A stretch of 44,785 nt of DNA from Planctomycetota bacterium. GTDB lineage: Bacteria; Planctomycetota; Phycisphaerae; Phycisphaerales; SM1A02. Where the stretch lies: assembly GCA_016873115.1 (NCBI GenBank), contig VGYB01000015.1:1-44785 (forward strand), read 5' to 3'. The notes under the pieces are model-generated. The model made no database searches. It was not told the origin of the DNA and was given only the letters and a program-made list of their open reading frames with translations. The translations under genes were made by a program, and so were the position numbers. Position 1 is the stretch's first letter; each line of letters opens with the position of its first letter. Shown here one piece after another: positions 8,788-17,167 of this stretch.

Positions 8788-9785
8788 CGCGCGTTCCTCC
8801 GTGCGCGGATCACGGCCTGCAGCACGATCCAGGCCTTCTCCATGGTCCACAGTCGCGGGCGATCCAGGCATGTCTCGACATTCCACTGCTCGATCCGCGC
8901 GAGCGTGCGACGGCCACCCTCGGCGAAGAGCCAGAGCAGCGCTCGATGCTGCGGCGCCACGGCCTGCTCGAGCGCCCCGATCGAGTCATACATGGGGGCC
9001 GTGCGCACCACGCACTCCCACAGGCACTCCCGCCACTGGGACAGGAACTCGCGATCGGGCGCATGGCCGACCTCGATCATCGAGCGGAACCGCTCCTCCA
9101 GACGCTCGCCCCGGAAGAGCTCCGTGGGCACGTAGATCCTGTTGCGCTCGACAAGATCGCGGCGTGCATCCTGCCAGTGGTTGGTCAACTGCAGCGCCGT
9201 GCAGATCGCATCGCTGGCGGCGATCGCAGCCGGGTCGTGCTCGTCGAGGACGCCCAGCACGAGCCGACCCACCGGATCCGCGCTCTCGCGGCAGTACGAC
9301 AGCAGGTCGTCCCAGCGCTCGTAGCGGTTCTGCACCTGATCGCGCAGGAACGCCCGCAGCAGGGCATCGAACGGTTCGCACGCCAAGCCGTGCCGCGCGA
9401 CGACCGGCTGCAGGGCCACGAAGACCGGATGCACCGCATCGCCGGCGAACGCTCGATGCAGCGACTCGCGCCACCAAGAGAGCCATGCGGTCGCCGCCGC
9501 GCGATCACCGGCCTCATCGCCAAGATCGTCGCTGATGCGGCAGAACGCGTAGATCGCCTGGAACGCGCCACGCGCCGCCGCCGGCACCAGGCCGCTCATC
9601 ACGCTGAAGTTCTCGGTGGCGCCGCTGGCCACGCGCGCACAGAACTCCCGTGCATCGTCGACGCTGCACGGCACGCTGGATCGGGGTCCCCAACGATCGA
9701 GTCCGGCCCGCACCATGAGCGATCGAGGCAGGTCCGGCATCGCGGTGGCGAGGACCGTCGAGGCGTTGCCGGTGCGGTCGTCCAT
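8784..9785 (-). CDS. hpnC: Hydroxysqualene synthase
   Basis: 333 residues, the second squalene/phytoene synthase-fold protein of the operon. It shows the HpnC-type motifs CRISDDLGDE and LTNHWQDARRDLVERNRIYVP. HpnC converts presqualene diphosphate to hydroxysqualene. It is the first gene of hpnC-hpnD-hpnE-queG. Upstream on the minus strand is a TATCGT hexamer ending 10 bases before the ATG, back to back with the ispH promoter. The N-terminal 40 residues before the first conserved helix are not conserved-looking, so an internal Met start is possible. Confidence 0.87.
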   Translation of the reverse strand: MDDRTGNASTVLATAMPDLPRSLMVRAGLDRWGPRSSVPCSVDDAREFCARVASGATENFSVMSGLVPAAARGAFQAIYAFCRISDDLGDEAGDRAAATAWLSWWRESLHRAFAGDAVHPVFVALQPVVARHGLACEPFDALLRAFLRDQVQNRYERWDDLLSYCRESADPVGRLVLGVLDEHDPAAIAASDAICTALQLTNHWQDARRDLVERNRIYVPTELFRGERLEERFRSMIEVGHAPDREFLSQWRECLWECVVRTAPMYDSIGALEQAVAPQHRALLWLFAEGGRRTLARIEQWNVETCLDRPRLWTMEKAWIVLQAVIRARRNAR

Positions 9786-9839
9786 GGGGTCCGGCACGAT
9801 ACTGCCCCACGCCCGGGCAGGGCTATCATCTCCGGGCTC
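9786..9839. promoter_or_regulatory. Divergent promoter region hpnC / ispH
   Basis: These 54 bases separate two divergent isoprenoid genes. On the plus strand TATCAT (9824-9829) ends 10 bases before the ispH ATG. On the minus strand TATCGT (reading 9801 to 9796) ends 10 bases before the hpnC ATG. The mirrored spacing suggests paired, nearly leaderless promoters, and any regulator bound here could act on both. No convincing -35 elements are visible. Confidence 0.45.
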
Positions 9840-10907
9840 ATGAAGTTGATCCTCGCCAATCCCCGTGGCTTCTGTGCCGGCGTGTACATGGCCATCGATG
9901 TCGTCGACCAACTGCTCGACATCTGCCCGGGCGAACCGATCTTCGTCTACCACGAGATCGTGCACAACACCCATGTGGTCGGCCGCTTCCGCGACCGTGG
10001 CGTGCAGTTCGTGGAGTCCATCGACGAGGTGCCCGAGGGCGCCATCGTGGTCTTCAGCGCGCACGGCGTGAGCCCGGCCGTCCGGCAGCAGGCCCGCGAC
10101 CGACGGCTCAGCGCCATCGACGCGACCTGTCCGCTCGTGACCAAGGTGCACGCCGAGGCGATCCGCTACTCGCGCAAGGGATTCCAGATCCTGCTCGTCG
10201 GCCATCGCAACCATCAGGAAGTCGCGGGCACGCGCGGCGAGGCGCCCGACTCGATCCAGGTGGTCGAGAGCCCTGCCGACATCCCGCGCCTGCACATCGA
10301 GGATCCCGAGAAGCTCATCTACCTGACCCAGACCACGCTCTCGACCGACGATGCCGGGGTGATCATCCGGGCCCTCAAGGAAGCGTTCCCGTCGATCAAG
10401 GAACCACCCGCGAGCGACATCTGCTACGCGACGACCAACCGCCAGGAGGCCGTGCGCGCGCTCGGGCCCAAGGCGGATCTCGTCATCGTCGTCGGCAGCC
10501 GGAACAGTTCCAACTCGGTCCGGCTGACGGAGATCTCCGAGAACGTCGGTACACGGGCCATCCTCGTGGACGATGCCAGCGAGATGCAGGATGCCTGGCT
10601 CGACGGCGTGGAGACCGTGCTGCTGACCGCGGGCGCCAGCGCACCCGATGACTTGATCCGCGGCGTGATCGAGTGGATCGCCGCGCGCCAAGAGCTCACG
10701 GTCGAGCAGCACGATGTCCGCCACGAGGATGTCGAGTTCGGCCTGCCGGGCACGCTCAAGGACATGATGCGCGCACGCGGGATCGATCCCACCGGCCGAC
10801 GCGTGGTGCGCGAGGACTGCGGCGTCCGCAACGCCAGCTGGTTCAATGACCAGGCGATCCCCTTCACGACCGTCGACCTGACCATCGGTGCCAGCAGTGG
10901 CCACTGA
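9840..10907 (+). CDS. ispH: 4-hydroxy-3-methylbut-2-enyl diphosphate reductase
   Basis: 355 residues. IspH (LytB) catalyses the last step of the MEP pathway, giving IPP and DMAPP. The three [4Fe-4S] cysteines are visible: Cys12 in NPRGFCAGV, Cys97 in DATCPLVTK and Cys195 in SDICYATTNRQ. Other family sites include HEIVHN, the SAHGVSP catalytic loop and GSRNSSNS. The length is at the upper end for the family because of a C-terminal extension of about 40 residues. The ATG is fixed by the family N-terminus (MKLILANPRGFC). It is divergent from the squalene operon that consumes its products, and its 3' end overlaps rlmN. Confidence 0.95.
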   Translation: MKLILANPRGFCAGVYMAIDVVDQLLDICPGEPIFVYHEIVHNTHVVGRFRDRGVQFVESIDEVPEGAIVVFSAHGVSPAVRQQARDRRLSAIDATCPLVTKVHAEAIRYSRKGFQILLVGHRNHQEVAGTRGEAPDSIQVVESPADIPRLHIEDPEKLIYLTQTTLSTDDAGVIIRALKEAFPSIKEPPASDICYATTNRQEAVRALGPKADLVIVVGSRNSSNSVRLTEISENVGTRAILVDDASEMQDAWLDGVETVLLTAGASAPDDLIRGVIEWIAARQELTVEQHDVRHEDVEFGLPGTLKDMMRARGIDPTGRRVVREDCGVRNASWFNDQAIPFTTVDLTIGASSGH

Positions 10908-11982
10908 GCGGCCGCATGTCTTCGACCTCGACCCTGCCGCCATGCAGTCGTGGTGCGCAGCTCGAGGCCTGCCGAAGTTTGCGGCAGCGCAGATCCTCGA
11001 CTGGGTCTACGCGAAGGGCGTGGGCGACCCCGCAGCCATGTCCAACCTCTCGAAGCCGGCGCGTGCAGCCCTGGCGGAAGGCATGGCCTTCATGCGCGGC
11101 CGCCCGCTGCGCCACCAAGTCGCCACCGATGGCACGCAGAAGATCCTCATGGGCTGGCCCGACGAGGGCGAACTGCTGCCCATGGCCAAGCCATCCCGCC
11201 AGACCGAGTGCGTGATGATCCCGACCGAGGACCGACGGACCGCATGCATCAGTTCGCAGGTCGGCTGCCCCGTCGGTTGCCGCTTCTGCGCCAGCGGCAT
11301 CGGCGGGCTCGATGGCAACCTCACGGCCGGACAGATCGTCGAGCAGGTCTGGCAACTCTCGCGCCTCGAGGGCGTGGGCCGCATCAGCAACATCGTCTTC
11401 ATGGGGATGGGCGAGCCGCTGGCGAACTACAACGCGGTCACTGCGGCGATCCGCACGCTGCACGCGGAGTGGGGCTTCGGGATCAGCGCGCGCAAGATCA
11501 CGGTGAGCACCGTCGGCCTGCCGGCGGCGATCCGCAAGTTCTGCTCGTTCGAGCTGCCCGTCACGCTTGCCCTCAGCCTGCATGCGCCGTTTGACGACCT
11601 TCGCCGGGAGATCATCCCGTGGGCGGAGTACAGCACGATCGCCGAGCTGCTCGAGGCCTGCCAGGAGTGGTTCGAGCGCACTGGCCGCGAGATCACGCTC
11701 GAGTACATCCTGCTCGGCCGTGTCAACGACCGGGCCGAGCATGCCCACGAACTGGCGCGGCTGGCCCGCACGCTGCGCGCCAACGTCAACCTCATCCGCT
11801 ACAACGAAGTCCAGGGCATGCCGTACGAGCGTCCCTCGTCGGAGGATGTGCTCGCCTTCCAGGAGATCCTGCGCTCCAAGGGCGTGAATGTGCACATCCG
11901 CGCCAGTCGCGGCCGCGACATCGCCGCCGCCTGCGGGCAGTTGCGCCACGAGAGCATGCGCCGCGACCAGTCAGCCGCGTGA
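10888..11982 (+). CDS. rlmN: Dual-specificity 23S rRNA A2503 / tRNA A37 methyltransferase
   Basis: 364 residues from the GTG at 10888. RlmN is a radical-SAM enzyme that methylates C2 of adenine in 23S rRNA and some tRNAs. The radical-SAM cluster is C127-x3-C131-x2-C134 (CPVGCRFC). Downstream are the SAM segment MGMGEPLANY, KITVSTVGL, SLHAPFD, and the C-terminal HIRASRGRDIAAACGQL with the methyl-carrying cysteine. The start is uncertain: GTG at 10888 or 10897 retain the conserved N-terminal FDLDPAAMQSW helix, while the first ATG (10942) would cut it. Either GTG overlaps ispH (by 20 or 11 bases), so translational coupling is likely. Confidence 0.93.
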   Translation: MPAVATERPHVFDLDPAAMQSWCAARGLPKFAAAQILDWVYAKGVGDPAAMSNLSKPARAALAEGMAFMRGRPLRHQVATDGTQKILMGWPDEGELLPMAKPSRQTECVMIPTEDRRTACISSQVGCPVGCRFCASGIGGLDGNLTAGQIVEQVWQLSRLEGVGRISNIVFMGMGEPLANYNAVTAAIRTLHAEWGFGISARKITVSTVGLPAAIRKFCSFELPVTLALSLHAPFDDLRREIIPWAEYSTIAELLEACQEWFERTGREITLEYILLGRVNDRAEHAHELARLARTLRANVNLIRYNEVQGMPYERPSSEDVLAFQEILRSKGVNVHIRASRGRDIAAACGQLRHESMRRDQSAA

Positions 11983-12014
11983 ATCGTCACGCGCCGCACG
12001 GGCGTCACGATTCG
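11981..12014. terminator. Stem-loop between convergent rlmN and the 12005 gene
   Basis: Arms 11981-11992 and 12003-12014 pair over 12 positions with one mismatch and a 10-base loop. The hairpin includes both stop codons and could end transcription in both directions, but neither side has a U-run, so it is only terminator-like. Confidence 0.4.
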
Positions 12015-15000
12015 CGGGGGGCGAGCGATCCGGGACGCAGCGCGTCGATGTCGCCGGCACTCATCCCACGGATCGAACCATCGAGTGCATCGGCGTGGAG
12101 CTCCTTCGCCGCCTGCAACCACTGGTCGTAGGTCGATTCGCTCGCGGCAGCATCGGCCACGAAGCGGTAGCCCGCCTCGCGGGCATCCTGTCCCGAGCGA
12201 CCGCGCCAAGCGAGCGGTACGAACGGCATGATGACCTCGACGACGCGTGCGGGCCAATCGCTGCCCTTGACCTCGGCCTTCCAACGCCGCCCCGGCACGG
12301 CCACATCCACTCGGTAGAGATAGCGTCGCGACACATGGTCACCGCGGCTGCGGACCTCGCCCAGCCACTCGCGTACACGGCGACGGTGCTCGTCACCGAC
12401 GGTCATCACGCAGAGATACGGGAAGTCCCGGATCAGGCTCAGTTCAGCCAAGGGCAGCACGCACGCTGCCGTCAGCGGCATGTGATCGATCCCCCGCTCA
12501 CGCGCGGCCAGCGCGACGATCGCATCGCCATAGCGCTTGGCGTAGTCACCACCTCCCCAGATCACGCATCGACGGAAGGCCAGCACGAGGTCATGCAGCG
12601 GCTGTCCGCCATCGATGCCCCCCAGGGGTTCAAGGGTGCGCAGATAGGGTCGCAGCAGCGAGACCACGCGACGGGAAAGCCGGCGCGACCGCGGATTGCC
12701 GTAGACGCGTGCCTCGAACTCCATGCGCCGCATCATGTCCTGCGCACGCTCGCGGTCACTGGCACTCACGCGCTGTTCGGCCTGCTCGCTCGCCACCAGC
12801 CGACCGAATCGCAGTGCTTCCAGGCTGCGTGCGTAGCCACGCTGCTCCATGCGGCGTGCCGCGGCCTCGAGCGCTTCGACCGTCACCGGCACGAGCCCCA
12901 GCTGGAACGATGCCCCGAGCATGGCCACATCGAGCACGCGATCGTTCAGGAAGGCGTGCCGTACGCGACGGCCCATGTCGAGCGCCAGAGCTGCGGGCGC
13001 ACCCAGGGCATGCTCGATCGATGGTCCAAGCGCGGCTGCAGCCGACTCGAAGGGCTCACGCAACTGGTCGGGGAAGGCACCCGTGTTGACGCACGCACGC
13101 GTGCGCCCCGCTGCACCGATGCGCAGGTAGGGATCGGGGCCGAGGGCGCGAAGCGACTCGACCGGATCCATGCCGATCAGCACATCACCTTCACCGAAGG
13201 GGATCCGGATCGGCATCGGCAGGTCGTCGCTGCTGGCTGCACGCGTGAAGAGCACCTGTGCCCACGAGCGCCTGCCGGGTCCGATCGGCGTTGCGTGATG
13301 CACAGCCTCGACGCGATAGCCCATGGATCGTCCCGCTTCACAGAGCATCTGCACGGCAACGCCCGGGGGATCCCCGCGCCAGCCTGCAAGGTGCGCGCGC
13401 CAGACGCCTTGCGTGGCGTGCAACGGTGCGGGCGTCGGCAGGCTCGCCGCCCGGCGCGCGGTCTCGGCCAGCGCCACGGGCCGCTCACGCTCCAACTCCA
13501 CCTGCTCGAGCAAGGGCTCCACCCGCAAGCGCCAGCCTTGCCCGGGTTCGGGCGTCGCACGCACGATCTCGGCCGTGGCACGCAAGGGATCCGCGCCGCG
13601 CTCCAGGCCCTGGTCGATCAGCGTGGCCAGCGGCGGATCGCGGAGGTCGCAGGCGGCGTTCACCGGCCAGATGAATCGTTGCATCGGCAGGTATCCCAGC
13701 CGGTCGACCTCGATCAAGTCGCGTTCGAGCACATTGATGTCGCGCCGCGCCGGCGGTCCATCGCGGGCGATGAGGATGGTCACACCACCCTCGTCAGTGG
13801 CCTCGATGATCGACCTGATCACCGCATCACGGTCGTTCACATCGACACGGACCGTCCGTGGCAGGCTCCGTGCATCGCCCGGCGTGCAAGCCTCGCACAG
13901 CCGCGCGACATCAGGTTCCTCATCGGCCGCCAGGTCGCACACGACGAACACCCGGGGCCCCGTGCGAACCGCATGACGCACGGCGGCACCGCCCTCGATC
14001 GACCAGCGCCGTCGGTCCCAGACCTCGATGACGGTCGACCCGGTTCGCGCAGGCTCGGGCCCCCCTGCAAGCACCGCATGCCGCGGCGCCTCGCCTTGGT
14101 CGGGCGCGCGCACGGCCAGTGCCTCGATCGCATCGAGTGCCGCTTCGGTGGCGGCCAGGCGCGCACTGGCCAACCCCAGATGCTCATCGCGCGGAGGGAC
14201 CACCACGCCCTCGAGCTCGACATCGGGTGCCAGCAACGCATGCGGATCCTTGCTCGGCCGCAACCCATCGAGCAGATGGACCATCTTGCGCACGAGCGTG
14301 GAACTGCGCGTGCCTTCGTTGGGTTCGAGCCTGACGCGAGCATGACCTTCGATCGGCGGAAGCTCGGTCCACCACACCTGCGCGGCATGGCCGTGCCCAC
14401 GACGGATCCGCTGCGCCAGCCCGACCACGCGCGGCGCCGTGCTGCCGGGCCGGGGCTCGACCACGATCGCGTGCTCGCAGCGCTCGAGGAATCGCTCGAG
14501 CGCACTCTCGTCGATCGGTGCGCTGGCACCGAGCCGGAAGACCGGCACGCGACCGGTGAATCCGGTGGCATCGAGCATGTGCAGCGTCGCGTGCACACAC
14601 GGCCCGATGGCGATGATGCCATAGCGCTCTCGCTCGCCCGGACTGGGCATGAACCACGCGTGATTGAACTCATCGCGACGAAGCTCGCGCAAGGGATCGC
14701 CGCCTTCCGCGACCAATGCCTCGGGTTCGACCGCATCGAGCATCGTGACCACGCGGTTGGGCCGCATCGAGAGCGTGGCCCAGGATCGCAGCATGGTGTT
14801 GTGCACCACGATGCCCACCGGAAGGCCCGCGGCAGCTGACATGCGAAGTGCCAGGCCCACACAGCGACGCAGGCTCTCCAGATCCCACGGCTCGAGCGTC
14901 GGCATGCGCAGGCGCCAGCTGATGCGGCGAGGGCAGGTGGCCGGCGAGAGGTGCGGATTGTCCTCAAGCACCAGGGCCACCGGACCGGCGCAGGATCGAG

Positions 15001-15355
15001 CCAGTCGCTCCAGTGCCCCCACGCCTCGATCAATCTGGTCGTTGGGCACGAGCGCAATCGCCCCACGACCGGCAGCGGATTCGATCGCCGCCAGGCTGAT
15101 GCTCCGCACCGCATCGACCGAGGCTTCGAGGCGAAGCCCGTTGCGATCGAGTGCCGCCTGCGTGGCGGGATCGGTCGTCATGCGGAACATCGGTTCGAAG
15201 GGCGGTCGCCTCGGACCGAAGACCGCGACGGCCGGCATGGGTGACTCGAGGGCGCCCTTCAGGAGGGCCTCGGGCGCCGAAAGCAAGGCGTCACCATCGG
15301 TGCGCGCCAGGGGCGGCGTCCACGCATCACGGGGGTCGTGCTCGCGGCCAGTCAC
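12005..15355 (-). CDS. Degenerate indolepyruvate:ferredoxin oxidoreductase-like fusion protein
   Basis: 1116 residues. The domain order follows the fused IorA-IorB-type 2-oxoacid oxidoreductases. An N-terminal pyrimidine-binding region (about 20-200, with LEPWDLESLRRCVGLALRMS and VGIVVHN) is followed by a transketolase C-like region (VPVFRLGASAPIDESALE, to about 300) and a TPP-domain-like region (about 440-560). A gamma domain (about 720, IGMDPVESLRALGPDPYLRIG) and a C-terminal helical DUF6537-like part (GGGDYAKRYGDAI) complete it. The TPP GDG...N motif and the CxxCxxC cluster cysteines expected between the TPP and gamma parts are not present; VNAACDLRDPP stands where cysteines would lie. It may therefore be a non-catalytic or re-purposed relative. 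The GTG start follows a TAGGAT hexamer by 6 bases. Family assignment is from motif memory and fairly sure; the activity is unknown. Confidence 0.7.
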   Translation of the reverse strand: MTGREHDPRDAWTPPLARTDGDALLSAPEALLKGALESPMPAVAVFGPRRPPFEPMFRMTTDPATQAALDRNGLRLEASVDAVRSISLAAIESAAGRGAIALVPNDQIDRGVGALERLARSCAGPVALVLEDNPHLSPATCPRRISWRLRMPTLEPWDLESLRRCVGLALRMSAAAGLPVGIVVHNTMLRSWATLSMRPNRVVTMLDAVEPEALVAEGGDPLRELRRDEFNHAWFMPSPGERERYGIIAIGPCVHATLHMLDATGFTGRVPVFRLGASAPIDESALERFLERCEHAIVVEPRPGSTAPRVVGLAQRIRRGHGHAAQVWWTELPPIEGHARVRLEPNEGTRSSTLVRKMVHLLDGLRPSKDPHALLAPDVELEGVVVPPRDEHLGLASARLAATEAALDAIEALAVRAPDQGEAPRHAVLAGGPEPARTGSTVIEVWDRRRWSIEGGAAVRHAVRTGPRVFVVCDLAADEEPDVARLCEACTPGDARSLPRTVRVDVNDRDAVIRSIIEATDEGGVTILIARDGPPARRDINVLERDLIEVDRLGYLPMQRFIWPVNAACDLRDPPLATLIDQGLERGADPLRATAEIVRATPEPGQGWRLRVEPLLEQVELERERPVALAETARRAASLPTPAPLHATQGVWRAHLAGWRGDPPGVAVQMLCEAGRSMGYRVEAVHHATPIGPGRRSWAQVLFTRAASSDDLPMPIRIPFGEGDVLIGMDPVESLRALGPDPYLRIGAAGRTRACVNTGAFPDQLREPFESAAAALGPSIEHALGAPAALALDMGRRVRHAFLNDRVLDVAMLGASFQLGLVPVTVEALEAAARRMEQRGYARSLEALRFGRLVASEQAEQRVSASDRERAQDMMRRMEFEARVYGNPRSRRLSRRVVSLLRPYLRTLEPLGGIDGGQPLHDLVLAFRRCVIWGGGDYAKRYGDAIVALAARERGIDHMPLTAACVLPLAELSLIRDFPYLCVMTVGDEHRRRVREWLGEVRSRGDHVSRRYLYRVDVAVPGRRWKAEVKGSDWPARVVEVIMPFVPLAWRGRSGQDAREAGYRFVADAAASESTYDQWLQAAKELHADALDGSIRGMSAGDIDALRPGSLAPRES

Positions 15356-15367
15356 GCTTGGATCCTA
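15356..15367 (-). promoter_or_regulatory. -10-like element 6 bases before a GTG start
   Basis: On the minus strand TAGGAT (15367 to 15362) is followed by 6 bases and the GTG start at 15355. It overlaps the stop codon of the upstream HAD gene. No Shine-Dalgarno sequence is present, so a leaderless transcript is likely; read-through from the HAD gene is the alternative. Confidence 0.4.
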
Positions 15368-16234
15368 ACGATGCCCGAGCACGAACTCGACGGCCTCGGC
15401 GAACCCATCGCGATCATGATGGCCCACACGCACACTGGCGGCGGCGTGCGCGTGCTCGTGCGCATTCGCCATCGAGATCCCAAGGGCCGCAGCGCGGAGC
15501 ATGCCAAGGTCGTTCATGCCGTCACCGACCGTCGCGACTTGGTCCTTGCCCAGCCCCCGCATGCCACACACATGCTCGATCATGGTCCACTTGTCGACGC
15601 CGGCAGCGAAGATCTCGAGGACATGCGTCTGCGTGCCAATCGACATGTCCTGCGTCACGGCACCCCAGTGCTGCATGGTGACGGCATCGCCCACCCGATC
15701 CCGGAGGCGATCGACCAACACGGGAAGTTCACGGGCGCTCGCGACCGTGCCCGTGCGCAGGACCGCGTGCGCGTGCGCATCGGGCTGCCAGTGGGTCGGG
15801 CACGCAATGCGCTCCACGGACACCGGGAACTCCTTGAACCACCAATCGCTCACCGGATGCAGCTCGTGGCTGCCGACGAGCAGGTAGTCGTGCCCCGCGC
15901 GCGATGCATCGCGGAAGACATGCGCCACATGACCGTGCTCACTGATGATGCGCACGCAGTCGTACGCCGCCTGCGGACACATGTCGAAGGTATGGACCAC
16001 GCCGCCGTCCGTCGCCCGGTGCAGGCTGGCGCCGCCCACCGCGATGCACAGCCCGTCGATCCCGGCCTCCTGCACGGCGGCGCGGGCTTCCATCCAACTT
16101 CTGCCCGTGGCCACCACGACCTCGAGGCCCTCGTCCCGTGCCTTGCGGATGGCCAGCCGATTGGCATCGCTGACATGCCCACGACGGTCCAGGAGCGTGC
16201 CGTCGAGGTCAGTGACGAGGAGTCGGTAACGCAT
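15365..16234 (-). CDS. Cof-type HAD-superfamily hydrolase (phosphatase)
   Basis: 289 residues. Motif I is VTDLDGTLL near the N-terminus, with the nucleophile and acid Asp. Motif II is VVVATGRS. A type C2 cap (about 85-190) lies between, and motif III/IV reads VATVGDGMNDLGML with the metal-binding Asp pair. Cof-type enzymes dephosphorylate sugar phosphates, pyridoxal phosphate or nucleotides; the substrate cannot be read here. The ATG overlaps nothing and gives the conserved N-terminus. The next gene on the strand begins about 9 bases downstream, and a membrane-protein gene starts divergently. Confidence 0.85.
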   Translation of the reverse strand: MRYRLLVTDLDGTLLDRRGHVSDANRLAIRKARDEGLEVVVATGRSWMEARAAVQEAGIDGLCIAVGGASLHRATDGGVVHTFDMCPQAAYDCVRIISEHGHVAHVFRDASRAGHDYLLVGSHELHPVSDWWFKEFPVSVERIACPTHWQPDAHAHAVLRTGTVASARELPVLVDRLRDRVGDAVTMQHWGAVTQDMSIGTQTHVLEIFAAGVDKWTMIEHVCGMRGLGKDQVATVGDGMNDLGMLRAAALGISMANAHEHAHAAASVRVGHHDRDGFAEAVEFVLGHR

Positions 16235-16265
16235 GGTGCAACGCCCGTTTGGACGCGACCGATGC

Positions 16266-16271
16266 TACACT
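16266..16271 (+). promoter_or_regulatory. Extended -10-like element (TGC-TACACT)
   Basis: TACACT preceded by TGC, an extended -10 arrangement, ends 10 bases before the ATG at 16282. There is no Shine-Dalgarno sequence. Confidence 0.4.
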
Positions 16272-16281
16272 TCCCGCCCTC

Positions 16282-17130
16282 ATGGCAGACCAGAAACGAC
16301 CCGCTGGGGATGTCTCGGACCGCAAGCGTCTTGCGCAGATGCAGCAGACCGATCTGGCGGAAGGTCGCCTGAACGAGGACTTCGTCCAGTGGCTGAAGAC
16401 CAGCGGCCCGAACTGGCTGCTGGGCGTGCTGGTGGTGCTCTGCGCCTTCATGGGCTGGAATTGGTGGACGCAGAGGAAGGCGAGCTCCGTTGCACTCGCG
16501 TGGGAAGAACTGGCCGGTGCGAGCATTCCGCCCGCGATGGTCGAGATCGCCAGCCGCAACGAAGGCGAGCCAGGTGTCCGCATGATGGCGCTCCTCAACG
16601 CTGCCGACACCTACATGAGCTGCCTGCAGACCGGCGTGCGCTGGGACCGCAAGCCCGAGGACGCCGACAAGGCGGTCACCCCGGAGCTGCGCGCGGAGTA
16701 CCTCGGCAAGGCCGATGAGCTCTACGCGCAGGTGATCACGGAGGCGACCACCCCCACCACCAAAGCGGTCTTCGCGGTCCCGGCAGCCTTCGGTCGCGCG
16801 ACCGTGGCCGAAAGTGAAGGCAAGCTCGCGCTCGCCAAGGAGCGCTACGAGCAAGCCGCTTCGTTGGCGAACGATGCGTATCCGCAGCTCGCCGCCCAAG
16901 CCAAGGCCCGCATCGAGTCGCTGGCTTCGCTTGAGACACCAGTATTCATCCCCGAACCGCCTGCACCGCCTGCACCGCCTGCGGCCCCCGTGCCTGCCGT
17001 CGATACGCCCGCCACGGCACCCGTCGCTCCGGCCATCGACCCACCCACCACAACACCGGTCGCTCCAGCGACCGACGCTCCGGCCACGGCTCCCGCTGCT
17101 CCCGCACCGGCTCCGGCCGCCACGCCCTGA
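16282..17130 (+). CDS. Single-pass membrane protein, TPR-like, with Pro/Ala-rich tail
   Basis: 282 residues. A charged cytoplasmic N-terminus (1-44) is followed by one hydrophobic segment, WLLGVLVVLCAFMGWNWW (about 45-62). A helical periplasmic region (about 65-215) includes ERYEQAASLANDAYPQLAAQAKARIESL, which has TPR-like spacing. Residues from about 217 to the end are a Pro/Ala/Thr low-complexity tail built from loose repeats of APVAPA type. The layout resembles YfgM-type ancillary proteins, but I see no motif that would fix this. RluD-type synthase follows 37 bases downstream on the same strand. Confidence 0.7.
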   Translation: MADQKRPAGDVSDRKRLAQMQQTDLAEGRLNEDFVQWLKTSGPNWLLGVLVVLCAFMGWNWWTQRKASSVALAWEELAGASIPPAMVEIASRNEGEPGVRMMALLNAADTYMSCLQTGVRWDRKPEDADKAVTPELRAEYLGKADELYAQVITEATTPTTKAVFAVPAAFGRATVAESEGKLALAKERYEQAASLANDAYPQLAAQAKARIESLASLETPVFIPEPPAPPAPPAAPVPAVDTPATAPVAPAIDPPTTTPVAPATDAPATAPAAPAPAPAATP

Positions 17131-17167
17131 CCACGCCGCGCATCGGCGCGCCGCCACACCGCACGCC

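Noticed and set aside
8946-9839. Long 5' extension of the ispH reading frame over hpnC
   Set aside because: IspH family proteins begin at MKLILANPRGFC (9840), and a -10-like hexamer lies 10 bases upstream; the extension is antisense to hpnC.
11888-14839. A 983-codon open frame on the plus strand opposite the IOR-like gene
   Set aside because: It starts inside rlmN and lies antisense to a gene with clear domain motifs. Its His/Arg/Asp-rich translation has no recognisable domain. In high-GC DNA long antisense frames are expected.
17131-17167. Small GC hairpin (CGCCG/CGGCG) between the membrane-protein gene and rluD
   Set aside because: A 5-base stem without a T-run; too weak to call a terminator in this GC context.
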